A stretch of DNA of 64,000 nucleotides from Paenibacillus sp. D2_2 (GTDB lineage: Bacteria > Bacillota > Bacilli > Paenibacillales > Paenibacillaceae), in contig NZ_CP133605.1 of NCBI RefSeq assembly GCF_031199965.1, positions 5,375,001 to 5,439,000 on the forward strand. Direction: 5' to 3'. Under the pieces are notes generated by a model. The model saw nothing but the letters and a program-made list of their open reading frames with translations, made no database searches and had not been told where the DNA came from. Of the stretch, positions 9,916 to 19,817 are shown piece after piece; the stretch's first letter is position 1; every line of letters starts with the position of its first letter. Both the position numbers and the translations under genes were made by a program.

Positions 9916-12900
9916 TTACATGAAAATGTCGATGACATTATCCTCTTGATTCATCGTTTGTTCGAAGACGGACCTGGATAGCCGTATTCCGCCTTGACGA
10001 TAAGGATTCGCCAATCTCTCTATATCAATTTGATTCCCGTTCAGGGCCACTGCGTTCACCGCTCCGCCGGTTATATGATAGATGAAAGTAATCTTCACTC
10101 CATCATATTGGAAATCGAAGTGCAATCCATCCAATTCGGTTGGCAATACCGGATCAATCACGAGATCTCCCTGATCCTGGCGAATGCCAAGTGCATTGGA
10201 TATCAGCTGGTTCATATAGATCCCCGGGCCGCTTGAGTAGATTCTCCACCCACCCTTGACTTGAACCTGGCCGCTGCGTAGCTGTTCAAAGTCCGTCTGG
10301 GCATCATACCTCGTATTGAACTTACCGTCCGAGCTGCTGAAATAAGCATTGCTCTGACGAATCTCCGCATTCGGGACTACATCCTGGATGCCTACTGGAT
10401 TAATCACCTGCAATCCATGCCATACGTCCTCCGCATGTCCCAGCTTGGCCATCGCTTCTACGAAGCGGATATGAGCATGAACATATTGAAGTCCGACCTC
10501 GCGGCCGAAGTTGGCAGCTTGCTCCGCCCGTTTGAAATGCGTGCTAACTCCGCCGGCATAATGAGCAGGACGATCCATCAATCGCACGCCATCCGGGAAG
10601 AACAACTTCTCCTTAATGAGCTCGTAATGCAATGTCGCACGCTGCGGATCAAGCAGCTCGGCAATCATACTCCGAGTCATCGGAAGCAGACGATACTGAA
10701 TGCCTGTCTCCGTATCCGAAGGATGCAGCATCAGCTTGGCTGATTCGGGATTCTCCAAGTAGAGGAAGCCCGGGATCACATCCGTTTGCAGCATATAATG
10801 ATAGTAATCTTGTCTGATCCGTTCGGTCATCTCCGCAAGCTCAGCTGCTAAATCCGGTTGAACGGATGCCAATGCCTTAGACAATTGCTTCAGAGACTGG
10901 TAAGTCAAAGCAACTGTCCAGCTGCTGACCATGTACTTCTTCAACTGTGCATTAGCCGGCTGTAGCGTATCATCCCAATCCCCGTCTCCATATGAGGACA
11001 GATGCGTATCATGCAGGAAGTGGCTGCGGATATAACCAATCTCTCTATTCATATGATCGAGGATAGTATAGGCTTGATCCGTAAAGTTGAAGCTTCCCTT
11101 CACTGTATATGGTACTGTTTGCTCCAGAATGCCATAGTCCTGTGTAGCCGTTAAGTAATCACCAAGCACCTTCAGTGGCCAGACGATAATATCGCCATGG
11201 CTCTCCTCCTGCTGTATCTGAGCATAGCGGTCAAACATGAACCATTGCGGCCAATTCCCGTCATCTTCAAATTGATGGCTGTATACTGTGAGGAGAATAT
11301 CGCGCACCTGTTCGAACTTCTGAGTGGCCATGAAGTATTCCGTCGGACCCTGGCATACATCGCGTGTTCCCCAGGCTGCTCCCCCGTATTGCTCCAATCC
11401 GTGAGGTTCAGAATAGTGCACCAACATATTGTGCGTATACCACCAGGACAGTGCATTGAACTTGAACAAATCATCTCGATCCTGTCCGTCCGCATCTCTC
11501 AGACGGAATCCATTCATGACATTACTCAGGAAGCTGCGATAGGCTTCGATCTCTGTCTCAGCATTCGATATCGCGTCCATAGCGATCTCTTCACCTTCAA
11601 GCAGCCCTTGCATCGTAAGGCTCCACTCACTTGTAGATGCAAGCTTCATATTCACCAGCGATGCCGAGCCAGAAGGAATTCCGCCTATAAGCATAGCTTC
11701 ATCGCCAATTTCAACGTCAGTCCCTTGCACCTGCATCCGGTATTTCAAATTCGGATAAGCATTAACTCTGATCTCATCCTGACCGCCATAGAACGTCAGG
11801 ACACCCTGTTCCTCCGTCATACGGACTGAGGACCCGTATTCATTAACATCCATCGTAATTTGATTGGTCATCAGGAATTTGTACTTCTTGCCGTTGTTCG
11901 ACTTCACATGCAAGCGAACGACTGGCAATTCAGCGGCGGTATTATTCGTGATCACAAGAACATCATCGGCCAGCTTATAATGCCAACGTACGTAATTGAA
12001 GCCGATCTCGAACATCGACGGCATCGTCAACAATCGATACTCACCACCGAGTTCTACATAGATCCGCTGTCCGGCTGTCTTCGGCACGTTAAGCGCACTG
12101 CGGGCGTTGCTCATCATTTTATTGAGGTTCGTATTGCCGACAACAAGATGAGAATTGAAAATACCGTACATATATGAGGTTGTCGTAACTACCTTAGCTC
12201 CCAGTTCTACATTGCCGCCGCTCATTAGGATATGCCCATGTGGGCGTTCGACGAGCAGTTCTTTCTCCTTCAAAACAATATGTTCATAAGCTTCTGTGAA
12301 GAAAGCGAGCAGCTTCCCGTCCCCGCGCTCTTCCTGATGTCTAGTCGACTGTGGGAACAGGGTGTTCACTTCCTCTTCGGTCATGGATAGACCCTGCAAT
12401 GGACAGCCGAATTCCGATTTAAAGTGGACAGGCTGCAGTTGTCTGAGTTCAGCCGTCTTCACTTCCGGATTATAAGCCTGCCACGCCTTAACAATCTCAT
12501 CTCTATATTCCAACTCCGTCACAGCGGCCGCATGATCTGACTTTAAGAGACCATAGAACACAAAGCGTGCTTCGCCATTCAGCGAGACCAGCTCCGACTG
12601 GAGCGCTGTATATGCAAATTCATATTGATAAATTTCGTTAGCTAGCTTGGGTTTGCTCAAGCTAGACGGTACATTTGTCTCCTTATAGGAGAGTCCGAAG
12701 AATTGAAATCCATCTGTAGAGAATCCGGCCGCACGGGTTAGAGAGCCCTGCTGCAAATACGGAAATCCCCCGCTCTGCGGCATATTTTGTCTTGAACAGA
12801 CGACATAGCCGTAGTCCTCATCCTTGAATACGGAATGATCAATATATTGCGATAAATAAGCTTCATTACTACGTACGGCTCCGATATCTGCATTACCAAT

Positions 12901-13277
12901 ATCCTGCCCATACACAATGTCGATGGTAACGTCCTTGCCCCGGGCAGTCACATCCCAGAACCAGATGCCCTGTGCTGACAATGTGAAAATTACTCGATAA
13001 TCTACCCTGCGGCAGCTCCTTCCCACACAACACGATCCCTGCCGACGCTTACTGTACTTCCTGATTGAATGCCCAGTAGCGGGTAAAAGGAAATGCCTGA
13101 TTCGCTATGAATGCGTAAGTATATATTGTTCAGGGACCCTTCCACAGGACTAGTCACAAGCTGGTTGATCATGGTTGAGCCGCTGATAGCCTGATGCAAG
13201 TCTCCGCTCTCCCAAAAGGTAAAGCACAGATCACCGGCCTGAATGCTATATTTCGAATCTGTAATGGTGGCTGCCAT
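9916..13277 (-). CDS. GH94 glycoside phosphorylase, probably 1,2-beta-oligoglucan phosphorylase (frame break)
   Basis: Large cytoplasmic phosphorylase of about 1,120 residues. GH94 marks are GLEQYGGAAWGTRDVCQGPTE and the general-acid region GDWDDTLQPAN. The length is far above cellobiose or chitobiose phosphorylase (about 800) and close to the 1,2-beta-oligoglucan phosphorylase type described in Listeria innocua, which also sits beside an ABC importer and a LacI gene. The enzyme would split beta-glucooligosaccharides with phosphate to glucose 1-phosphate. The frame breaks at about 13005-13007, where a C run (G on the coding strand) is one base short; restored, it reads EGAAAGVDYRVIFTLS. Linkage specificity is inferred from length and context only. 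Confidence 0.8.
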
Positions 13278-13304
13278 ATCTCTCTATTCCTCCTATCCTT
13301 CATA

Positions 13305-13342
13305 AAAAGAAACCCGGCTGCATCCTATCCTGCATGCCGGGT
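13305..13342 (-). terminator. Terminator after the sugar-binding lipoprotein gene
   Basis: On the minus strand AACCCGGC...GCCGGGTT forms the stem, with TCTTTTTATG after it. As GH94 follows in the same direction, it likely reduces expression of the enzyme relative to the binding protein. Confidence 0.75.
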
Positions 13343-13399
13343 TCCATAGACTCGGACTGCGGACAATCGCCTCAGCCCAAATCTGATTGAAGCGGTATC

Positions 13400-15007
13400 C
13401 TACTTATTCAAATTGTTCAGTTCATCCAGAACCGGCTGAACCAAGGATTGTTTGCTATCTACCCATTTCTTCCAATTGGCCTCCAAATCACCTGGTTGCA
13501 AAATCAAGTTGGCATATTCATTCTGATATTCGAACGATGCTTGGCTCTTCGCCTTGGAATCATACAATTGCACATCCCAATCATAAGTAGCCAGCTTGCC
13601 GCCTTCTGTTCCCAGCTTCGCTTTTTCTTTGAAGAGATCTATAGCTCTATCACGATATTCCTTCTTGATTGCTGGATTGATAACACTGAAGTCATCGCCT
13701 AGGACATACAAGCCTTCAAAACGAGCTGGATATTTATCTGACATGGAAGTTCCTTCAGGAAGCAGGCTCACAAGCTCGTTGTTATCGCCATATTTCCAGT
13801 CCGTGCCTTCGAAGCCCATATTCAGCAGCAATTGGCCTTCCTTGCTTGTCGAGTAATCAATTAGATCCATAATGCGCTCGAATTTCTCCTTACTAATGTT
13901 TGGAGAGAAGATCAATGAAGACCAGAAGTTAGGCTGTTCCAGGTTGCGGTACTTACCGTCATCCCCAAGAACAATCGCTGTATGAACAAGCTCATCACTC
14001 TCTACACCGAGATTCTTCTTCATCTGTGTATCCATGTCTTGTCTGTAAGATGCTAGACCGCCAAGGCTTGTCATAGCCGCTACACCCTTGACTCTGAAGT
14101 TATCGCTACCTTCATTGTTCTTCCAGGTGTAGAATTCTGGATTCAAGAGGCCTTCCTTGTAGGCTTGTTGCATTAATTTAAGACCAGTCAGCGTCTCAGG
14201 GTCAGCAGGACCCCAATGGAATTTGCCGTCCTCACCTTTGTAGAATGCGGACTCTACACGGGAGTGCTCGCTATTCGCCATAATGATATTCGTCAGAGCA
14301 TCATCGGCATTGTACGAGATCGGAACGAGCTTGGAGCCCAGCTTACCAGGATCCTTCTCTTTTACCAATCTTGCATATTCCATCAGTTCGCTAGTTGTAT
14401 AAGCATCCTTCAGTTCAAAACCAACTGCCTCCGCCCAATCCTTACGCAGTGCGATAACACCGATCTGGTTCGTAAGCGGATCCGCAGGTTTATTCTCGAA
14501 GTATACTGGTTTTGGCAGGATGTAAGTTCCGCCAGTCAACTCTTCCAGCTTGTCTCCAAGTCCAGTCAGCTTATAAGCAGCCGCAACATTCGGCCAACGT
14601 TCCTTCCAATCATCCGGGAATTTATAGAGAAGTCCTTGATCTACATAGTTCATGAAATCGCCGTGTACATAGTTCCAGCTTGCCACATCAGGAAGGTCGC
14701 CGGAGTTGATCCAGAGGCGAAGCTTCTCAGCCCAGGAATCCCATTGTACATAGTTGTAATCCCACTCGATATTGAATTTGTCCGTCCAGAACTTATGGAA
14801 CTCATTGTCCATTTGGCCGTCCTTTACCTCAGTGAGCTGTGCGGTGGAAATTTTCAATTTGTCTTTGTATCCACCGTTCTCATCCTTGGCATTGCCTCCA
14901 GCATTGGACGCATTATCCTGCTTCGAGGAGCATGCCGTCAACATCATCGTTAGTACAAGTACGACAGCCAGAAGAGGTTTTACTGACAACTTTTTGTTCG
15001 TTTTCAT
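13400..15007 (-). CDS. Sugar ABC transporter binding lipoprotein, LplA type
   Basis: Extracellular solute-binding protein of 535 residues, the long LplA-like class common in Paenibacillus. The lipoprotein signal is LAVVLVLTMMLTACSSK, followed by a low-complexity Asn/Gly linker and a binding domain rich in Trp and Tyr (WDYNYVQWDSWAEKLRLW). It works with the two permeases just upstream; no ATPase gene is present, so a shared MsmX-type ATPase is expected. Context with GH94 suggests a beta-glucooligosaccharide ligand, which is inferred. A structured 240-base element separates it from the permease gene. Confidence 0.88.
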   Translation of the reverse strand: MKTNKKLSVKPLLAVVLVLTMMLTACSSKQDNASNAGGNAKDENGGYKDKLKISTAQLTEVKDGQMDNEFHKFWTDKFNIEWDYNYVQWDSWAEKLRLWINSGDLPDVASWNYVHGDFMNYVDQGLLYKFPDDWKERWPNVAAAYKLTGLGDKLEELTGGTYILPKPVYFENKPADPLTNQIGVIALRKDWAEAVGFELKDAYTTSELMEYARLVKEKDPGKLGSKLVPISYNADDALTNIIMANSEHSRVESAFYKGEDGKFHWGPADPETLTGLKLMQQAYKEGLLNPEFYTWKNNEGSDNFRVKGVAAMTSLGGLASYRQDMDTQMKKNLGVESDELVHTAIVLGDDGKYRNLEQPNFWSSLIFSPNISKEKFERIMDLIDYSTSKEGQLLLNMGFEGTDWKYGDNNELVSLLPEGTSMSDKYPARFEGLYVLGDDFSVINPAIKKEYRDRAIDLFKEKAKLGTEGGKLATYDWDVQLYDSKAKSQASFEYQNEYANLILQPGDLEANWKKWVDSKQSLVQPVLDELNNLNK

Positions 15008-15024
15008 ACTTTACCCCCGTGTTA

Positions 15025-15235
15025 ATAAGATTTTTGTTACCAGTTCAGTTTTCAGCACCGAGAAGGTTGAATGAAGCTAGGGCTCGAGGAGCGCAGCGTA
15101 CGTAGTTGGTACGTTAGCACCTGAGATGTTTCCAGAGGAAACATGACTTCGTAAGCAATCGCTTAGGCCCGGCTGAGTTCAAGATTCGATGCCGAATTAG
15201 CTTCCTGATCCACTTCGTGATCAAAAGTGAACTAA
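15025..15235. repeat. Structured intergenic element before the binding-protein gene
   Basis: About 210 bases with several short perfect hairpins: ATGTTTCC-aga-GGAAACAT (15126-15144), TAAGC/GCTTA (15152-15165), CGTAC/GTACG (15098-15114) and GATC...GATC around CACTTCGTG (15207-15222). It has no good open frame. The hairpin-rich, GC-richer composition resembles dispersed intergenic repeats of Paenibacillus; this family assignment is from memory and unverified. It may set mRNA stability between permease and binding-protein genes. Confidence 0.5.
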
Positions 15236-15249
15236 AAATCTATTGGTTA

Positions 15250-16151
15250 TCAGGTCTTGATTGCCCCTGTTAACACCCCTTTGGCGAAATGCTTCTGCAG
15301 CATTGGGAAGAAGCACATAATCGGCACCATCGATACAAAGACCGAGGCCATCTTCATCCCTGTGGAGAAGCCCGATTTGGTCAGAGCATCCACACTGGCA
15401 GCGTTGGATACGTTCGTAGTCGATTCTACAATGATTGTCCGCAGGACGTTCTGCAGTGGGAGCTGTTCCGCCTTGCGCAGGAAGATCATCGCATCATACC
15501 ATCCGTTCCAGAAAGACACGCCATAGAACAAAGTAATTGTTGCCATAATCGGAGCCGCAAGCGGCAGTACAATGGAGAAGAGAATTTTCCATTCCCCCGC
15601 TCCGTCAAGTCTCGCCGATTCCATCAGCGATTCAGGCAGCCCCTGGAAATAGTTCATCATCAAAATCATATTGAAGGCACTGAAGCTTCCCACCAAGATG
15701 ACCGACCAGAGTGATCCAGTCAGGTGGAGCGACTTCATGACCAGATATAGCGGAACGATCCCACCGTTGAATATCATCGTGAACAGGACGATGAAGAAGA
15801 TCCCCTTTTACCAGGGAACTTATTCCTGCTTAGACCGTAGGCCATCGTACTCGTCAGGAACAAGCTGAGCGGCAGACCGATGATCAATATCTTAAACGTG
15901 TTCAGGAAACCCGTGAGAAGTCTTCCATCTTGGAATAGTGCCCGGTATGCGTCCAGCGTAGGGTGCTTCGGCCACAGCATCATCGGATTATCCGCATATT
16001 CCTTCTGGGTCGCGAACGAGATCATAATGACGTTCCAGAAAGGAATGATGATCATCAAGGACAATATCGTTAATAGGACTAATAGAAAATAATCCATAAA
16101 CGTCATTTTTCCGACCCGAAATTTATGTCGTTTTGCAGCTTTCGTACTCAT
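15250..16151 (-). CDS. Sugar ABC transporter permease, LplC/YtcP type (frame break)
   Basis: Inner-membrane permease of about 300 residues with six hydrophobic segments starting at MDYFLLVLLTILSLMIIIPFWN. The EAA loop is ESARLDGAGEWKILFSIVLP. The C-terminal FFPMLQKHFAKGVLTGAIKT is typical of the LplC group. The frame breaks at about 15807-15816, where an A/G run is one base short; restored, it reads NKFPGKKGIFFIVLFTMIFNGGIVPLY. It lies 19 bases after the partner permease gene. Confidence 0.9.
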
Positions 16152-16170
16152 CTATCTCTACACTCCTTTC

Positions 16171-17130
16171 CTAACGGAATAATCCGTCTCCGCCCATCAT
16201 TTTTGCAATCCGGTCCGCAGACAGCAGCAGAACCATATTCACCAATGACCGGAACAAGCTGACCGCCGTCGAGAACGAGAAGTCCGTTGAAGACTGGAAC
16301 GTAATCCGGTAAATATACACGTCCAGCACCTGAGACACGTTCTGCGTAGCTGCATTCGCCAAGTTGAAGATCTGATCGAAACCGGCTGACATCAAACCGC
16401 CCACATTCAAAATGAACATTACCGTAACGGTTGGCAGAATGTTTGGAAGCGTAATTTTGAATATTTGTTGCATCCGTGATGCGCCGTCGATCTGTGCTGA
16501 TTCATATTGATCCTGATCAATCCCGGAGATGGCGGCTAGGAAGATAATCGCTCCCCATCCTGTTGATTTCCAGATATCCGTAAGGATCAGCATCGGTAGG
16601 AACATCTTCTCGGAGCCAAGGAAATTGATCGTCGACAGTCCAAGCATTGAGAGCAAACTGTTCAGCAGACCATCATAAGACAGTACATTGATGATGATCC
16701 CGGACACGATAATCCAAGATAGAAATTGTGGAAAAGTAAATACCGTCTGGAACACTTTCTTCATCTTTCCCATCCGCAGCTCATTCAGCAAAAGAGCAAG
16801 CAGAATCGGGAATGGAAACGAAATAAAGAGTTTGATTATGTTGACGTATAACGTTCTCCATATCGCATCGACAAAGGTTGGATCACGGAAGACATACTTA
16901 AAATTCTCCCAGCCCACCCAAGGGCTTCCCCAGATCCCCATATTGGCTTTGTAATGCTTAAAGGCTAGCGATAAACCACCCATCGGCATATAAGCAAATA
17001 CAAATAACCAAATCAAGCCGGGTAGGAGCAGCGTATAGGTCATCCGGTGTTTCCAGATTTCCATGAACCAGGACCGTGGTTTTGAACGCGTATTTGTTTT
17101 TTGTTCAGGTCCTATGGCAGCAGGTTTCAA
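16171..17130 (-). CDS. Sugar ABC transporter permease, LplB type
   Basis: Inner-membrane permease of about 319 residues with the LplB-like N-terminal pattern (HRMTYTLLLPGLIWLFVFAYMPMGG) and EAA loop QYESAQIDGASRMQQIFKITLP. The C-terminus ends in DRIAKMMGGDGLF, again typical for this group. The TTG start at 17130 follows GAGGGG by seven bases; an upstream in-frame start at 17145 is less well placed. It forms a heterodimer with the following permease. Confidence 0.9.
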   Translation of the reverse strand: MKPAAIGPEQKTNTRSKPRSWFMEIWKHRMTYTLLLPGLIWLFVFAYMPMGGLSLAFKHYKANMGIWGSPWVGWENFKYVFRDPTFVDAIWRTLYVNIIKLFISFPFPILLALLLNELRMGKMKKVFQTVFTFPQFLSWIIVSGIIINVLSYDGLLNSLLSMLGLSTINFLGSEKMFLPMLILTDIWKSTGWGAIIFLAAISGIDQDQYESAQIDGASRMQQIFKITLPNILPTVTVMFILNVGGLMSAGFDQIFNLANAATQNVSQVLDVYIYRITFQSSTDFSFSTAVSLFRSLVNMVLLLSADRIAKMMGGDGLFR

Positions 17131-17150
17131 ATTGCATCCCCTCACTCTTC

Positions 17151-17908
17151 TTAATTCTTATCATCAAACAGGAATTCAAAAGTCGTCTTGAGATGTTCCT
17201 CCCAGAAGAACCAATCATGGGTTCCCGGGCCTTCCACATACTCGAAATTAAATGGTGTAGAACGCATATGATCGGCGAACTCGCGATTCATCCCAATGAA
17301 GGGATCCTCCGTACCGCAGCAGCAAAGCAGAGCCGGGAGCTTCGCACCTTCTTCAATCCGTTTGGCAGCAAGCGCATATAAATCCTGCTCCGGCTTAACG
17401 AGAAGCTCGGTTCCAAAGACAGCCTGCATCTCTCTGGCCATCCCCGATTCCATCTTCGGATCACGAAGACGCTGCTGAATATCAGTTACCCCTGACAGCG
17501 ATACAGCCTTGGCATATCGGTCCGGATAAGTGAGAGCAGCCTTCAACGCGCCATATCCGCCCATGGACAACCCTGTAATATAGGTGTGCTGCGGATCATT
17601 GTTCAGCTTGAACAGACGAGAACAAAATGCGGGCAGCTCCTGCGTGACATAATGGAAATAATCCAGGCCATACTCCATATCGGTGTAATAGCTACGATTC
17701 ACTTGCGGCATGATAACCGTGCAGCCATATCTGGCAGCATACAGTTCCACCGTTGTCAGACGATGCCAGGTGCTCGCATTATCGCCTGCACCATGCAGCA
17801 AATACAAAGTACTTTCTGAAGGAACTCCGCTATCAACCGGGAGATCACATGGATACTAGTTGTCATTCGCAATGTCGGCGATCCTGTATCTATCGTGATG
17901 TGCGCCAT
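17151..17908 (-). CDS. Alpha/beta-hydrolase esterase, EstA/FrmB-like (frame break)
   Basis: About 252 residues. The serine nucleophile is in GLSMGGYGA, the acid in CCGTEDPF and the histidine in GPGTHDWFFW, the order of the acetyl esterase/tributyrin esterase family. The oxyanion region is LYLLHGAGDNASTW. The frame breaks at about 17841-17846, where one base is missing; restored, the N-terminus reads MAHITIDTGSPTLRMTTSIH then VILPVDSGVPSESTL. The ATG at 17908 follows AAAGGGG. It is first in the carbohydrate operon and may remove acyl groups from incoming oligosaccharides. Substrate unknown. Confidence 0.85.
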
Positions 17909-18018
17909 ATGTAACCCCTTTCATCAACGCTTGATTTTGAGCGGCTTCATTACTAGCAGCTTCAATGATCTATTAACGTAATCCACCCCCTGGTGGACTA
18001 CAAGACCCATACAGACAC

Positions 18019-18028
18019 GAAACGTTTC
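18019..18028. promoter_or_regulatory. LacI-type operator, carbohydrate operon side
   Basis: Perfect palindrome GAAACGTTTC with the central CG step typical of LacI-family operators, about 110 bases upstream of the esterase start in the leader/promoter region of the minus-strand operon. The same core recurs at 18386. Predicted site for the LacI protein of this cluster. Confidence 0.6.
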
Positions 18029-18160
18029 TCAGTTCACATAAAATCATATTAAAATAGATAAAAAGCCTACTTCCTCCTGTACCATTAGGGTACAAGCCTA
18101 TGATACTCATGTTAATTAGACCTGGATACAGGAAAATAAAGGATGATGTAAGCGATTAAC

Positions 18161-18174
18161 TCGAATCGTTTCGA
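18161..18174. promoter_or_regulatory. Additional LacI-like palindrome
   Basis: TCGAATCGTTTCGA has the same central CG and near-perfect arms (six of seven pairs). It lies midway between the two GAAACGTTTC sites, which would suit looping between them or a second LacI-family protein. Confidence 0.4.
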
Positions 18175-18335
18175 TAACATCATATTCCTGTTCCTAGATC
18201 GTGTCAACCATATTTTTTACAAATTATTTTTCGAACTCCTGGACTGGAAAATCATCGGGAAACTGTGTTTTATCATATACTTACGGCCTGTAATAGGAAT
18301 TGATCTTGAATCGGTAATCGCTTCCACTCTGACGG

Positions 18336-18364
18336 TTGACACCTTGGTGAAAATATAATAAATT
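18336..18364 (+). promoter_or_regulatory. Sigma-A promoter of the serine hydrolase gene
   Basis: TTGACA (18336-18341), a 17-base spacer and TAAATT (18359-18364). The LacI-type palindrome lies 21 bases downstream of the -10, inside the early transcribed region. Confidence 0.6.
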
Positions 18365-18385
18365 CTTTTTTGATAGTGTTTTTAT

Positions 18386-18395
18386 GAAACGTTTC
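18386..18395. promoter_or_regulatory. LacI-type operator, serine hydrolase side
   Basis: Second perfect GAAACGTTTC palindrome, placed between promoter and start codon where bound repressor would block elongation. The region 17909-18429 otherwise holds no gene that I can support. Confidence 0.6.
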
Positions 18396-18429
18396 TATTC
18401 ATTCCAACAAGAAAGAAGGCTCCCTAACC

Positions 18430-19341
18430 ATGGCTCTGTCACTTACAGGCTTTGTCGATCGTGTTACTGAGCAAGGATTAAACGTATTGTCCTCACGTGT
18501 GCTCCAGCATGGAGAGCTTGCAGCACAGTGGGATCTAACCATAGATGAGCGGCGAATTCAGCACTCTATCAGCAAATCCTTTACCTGTATGGCTGCAGGA
18601 CTGGCAATCTCAGAAGGAAAGCTGTCATTACATACGAAGCTGAAAGAATTTTTCCCGCAATATGTCTTTGAAGACGCTAATATAGAGCCAGCCATGCACC
18701 CCGGTGATCTAACATTATATGATCTGCTCCGCATGACTTCCGGACATGACAACCCTCCGCTTACTATGACGGAGAGAGCAAGCCTTGAAGAGAAGGACTG
18801 GGTAAAATACTATATGTCTCTACCTCTGGACAGAGCTCCAGGAGAGTTGTTTACCTATAGTAGTGGTGACACCTTTATCATCTCAGCATTAATCCAAGCC
18901 GCAACGGGACAGACCGTGCAGGATTATTTAACCCCGCGCTTATTCGAACCATTGGGGATTCATGATGTATATTGGGAGACTTCCCCGCTTGGCATTACGC
19001 TCGGATGCGCCGGATTGGTCATTAACAATGAGGAGCTTAGCCGCTTTGGTCAATTTTTGCTGCAGAGAGGTTTGTGGGAAGGCAAGCAATTGGTGCCTGC
19101 GGAGTGGATTGACTTTGTAACGCGCAAGCAAATCGACAACCAAGGCAGCTCGGATTGGAGCCAGGGCTATGGCTGCCAATTCTGGATGTGTACCCATGAC
19201 GTCTATCGTGCGGATGGGGCCTATGGTCAGTTCTGTATCGTATTGTCCGATCAGGACGCTGTAATTGCTATCAATAGCCAGGAAGAGCATATGCAAGAGA
19301 TTCTGGATATTGTATGGGCTGAAATCTTCCCGCAGTTATAA
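18430..19341 (+). CDS. Serine hydrolase, class C beta-lactamase-like fold
   Basis: 303 residues, no signal peptide, so cytoplasmic. The nucleophile-lysine motif SxxK is SISK at residues 46-49 (context QHSISKSFT) and the tyrosine motif is YSS near 137. The third motif is weak (DGAYGQF), as is common in esterase or DD-peptidase relatives rather than true beta-lactamases. The start follows GAAGG. Shared LacI-type operators link it with the carbohydrate operon on the other strand, so a deacylase role in sugar use is possible. Resistance to beta-lactams should not be inferred. Confidence 0.8.
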   Translation: MALSLTGFVDRVTEQGLNVLSSRVLQHGELAAQWDLTIDERRIQHSISKSFTCMAAGLAISEGKLSLHTKLKEFFPQYVFEDANIEPAMHPGDLTLYDLLRMTSGHDNPPLTMTERASLEEKDWVKYYMSLPLDRAPGELFTYSSGDTFIISALIQAATGQTVQDYLTPRLFEPLGIHDVYWETSPLGITLGCAGLVINNEELSRFGQFLLQRGLWEGKQLVPAEWIDFVTRKQIDNQGSSDWSQGYGCQFWMCTHDVYRADGAYGQFCIVLSDQDAVIAINSQEEHMQEILDIVWAEIFPQL

Positions 19342-19404
19342 GGTAACTACAATTTCGTTGAATAACTTCACATCGAAAACCGCCATAATATGCAGTGTTA
19401 CGGA

Positions 19405-19420
19405 TTGTCCACGAGGACAA
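19405..19420 (+). promoter_or_regulatory. Hairpin in the leader of the small ORF
   Basis: TTGTCC-ACGA-GGACAA is a perfect 6-bp stem, flanked by GGAT...AATCC that could lengthen it. It lies 40 bases before the start of the 59-residue ORF. Function unknown. Confidence 0.35.
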
Positions 19421-19459
19421 GATAATCCGAGTCCAATCGATATTATGGAGGGTTAGACC

Positions 19460-19639
19460 ATGCTGGAGGATATTAATAGCAATTATGACTGCTCTCGATC
19501 CGGAGATGATCTTCATCAACTGATACAAGAGCTTGAATCCCTGCGCGGACAAGGTACAGCAAGCAAGGAGATTCAAGAACGGGTTCATCGTCTAGAGAAT
19601 CAAATCTCATTCATCAGGAACAAATGCGATATTCCATAA
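19460..19639 (+). CDS. Small acidic helical protein, unknown function
   Basis: A 59-residue frame starting at ATG seven bases after GGAGGG and ending just before a terminator. The sequence has a Cys near each end (NYDCSRS and RNKCDIP) and a heptad-like charged middle (LIQELESLRGQ, RVHRLENQISFIR) that suggests a short coiled coil. Good ribosome site, own terminator and length support expression. I do not recognise the family. Confidence 0.55.
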   Translation: MLEDINSNYDCSRSGDDLHQLIQELESLRGQGTASKEIQERVHRLENQISFIRNKCDIP

Positions 19640-19650
19640 TGTATCATTAG

Positions 19651-19682
19651 GGACCCGGGAACCTCCGTGGTCCTTTTCTTTT
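19651..19682 (+). terminator. Terminator after the small ORF
   Basis: GGACC (19651-19655) and GGTCC (19669-19673) pair, followed by TTTTCTTTTATT. Confidence 0.65.
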
Positions 19683-19817
19683 ATTAGTGCCTAGTTCGGT
19701 GTAAGCGAATGTCTATTTTTGACCATCAAAGCGCATTTTTCAACTAGCTGGATCGCTTGAACTGTGATACGCTCTCACTTATTCATAACATCATTATCAT
19801 GGATCGGAGAGGGCATT

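Noticed and set aside
18430..19341. Antibiotic-resistance beta-lactamase
   Set aside because: No signal peptide and a weak third motif; the neighbours point to a metabolic esterase-like enzyme.
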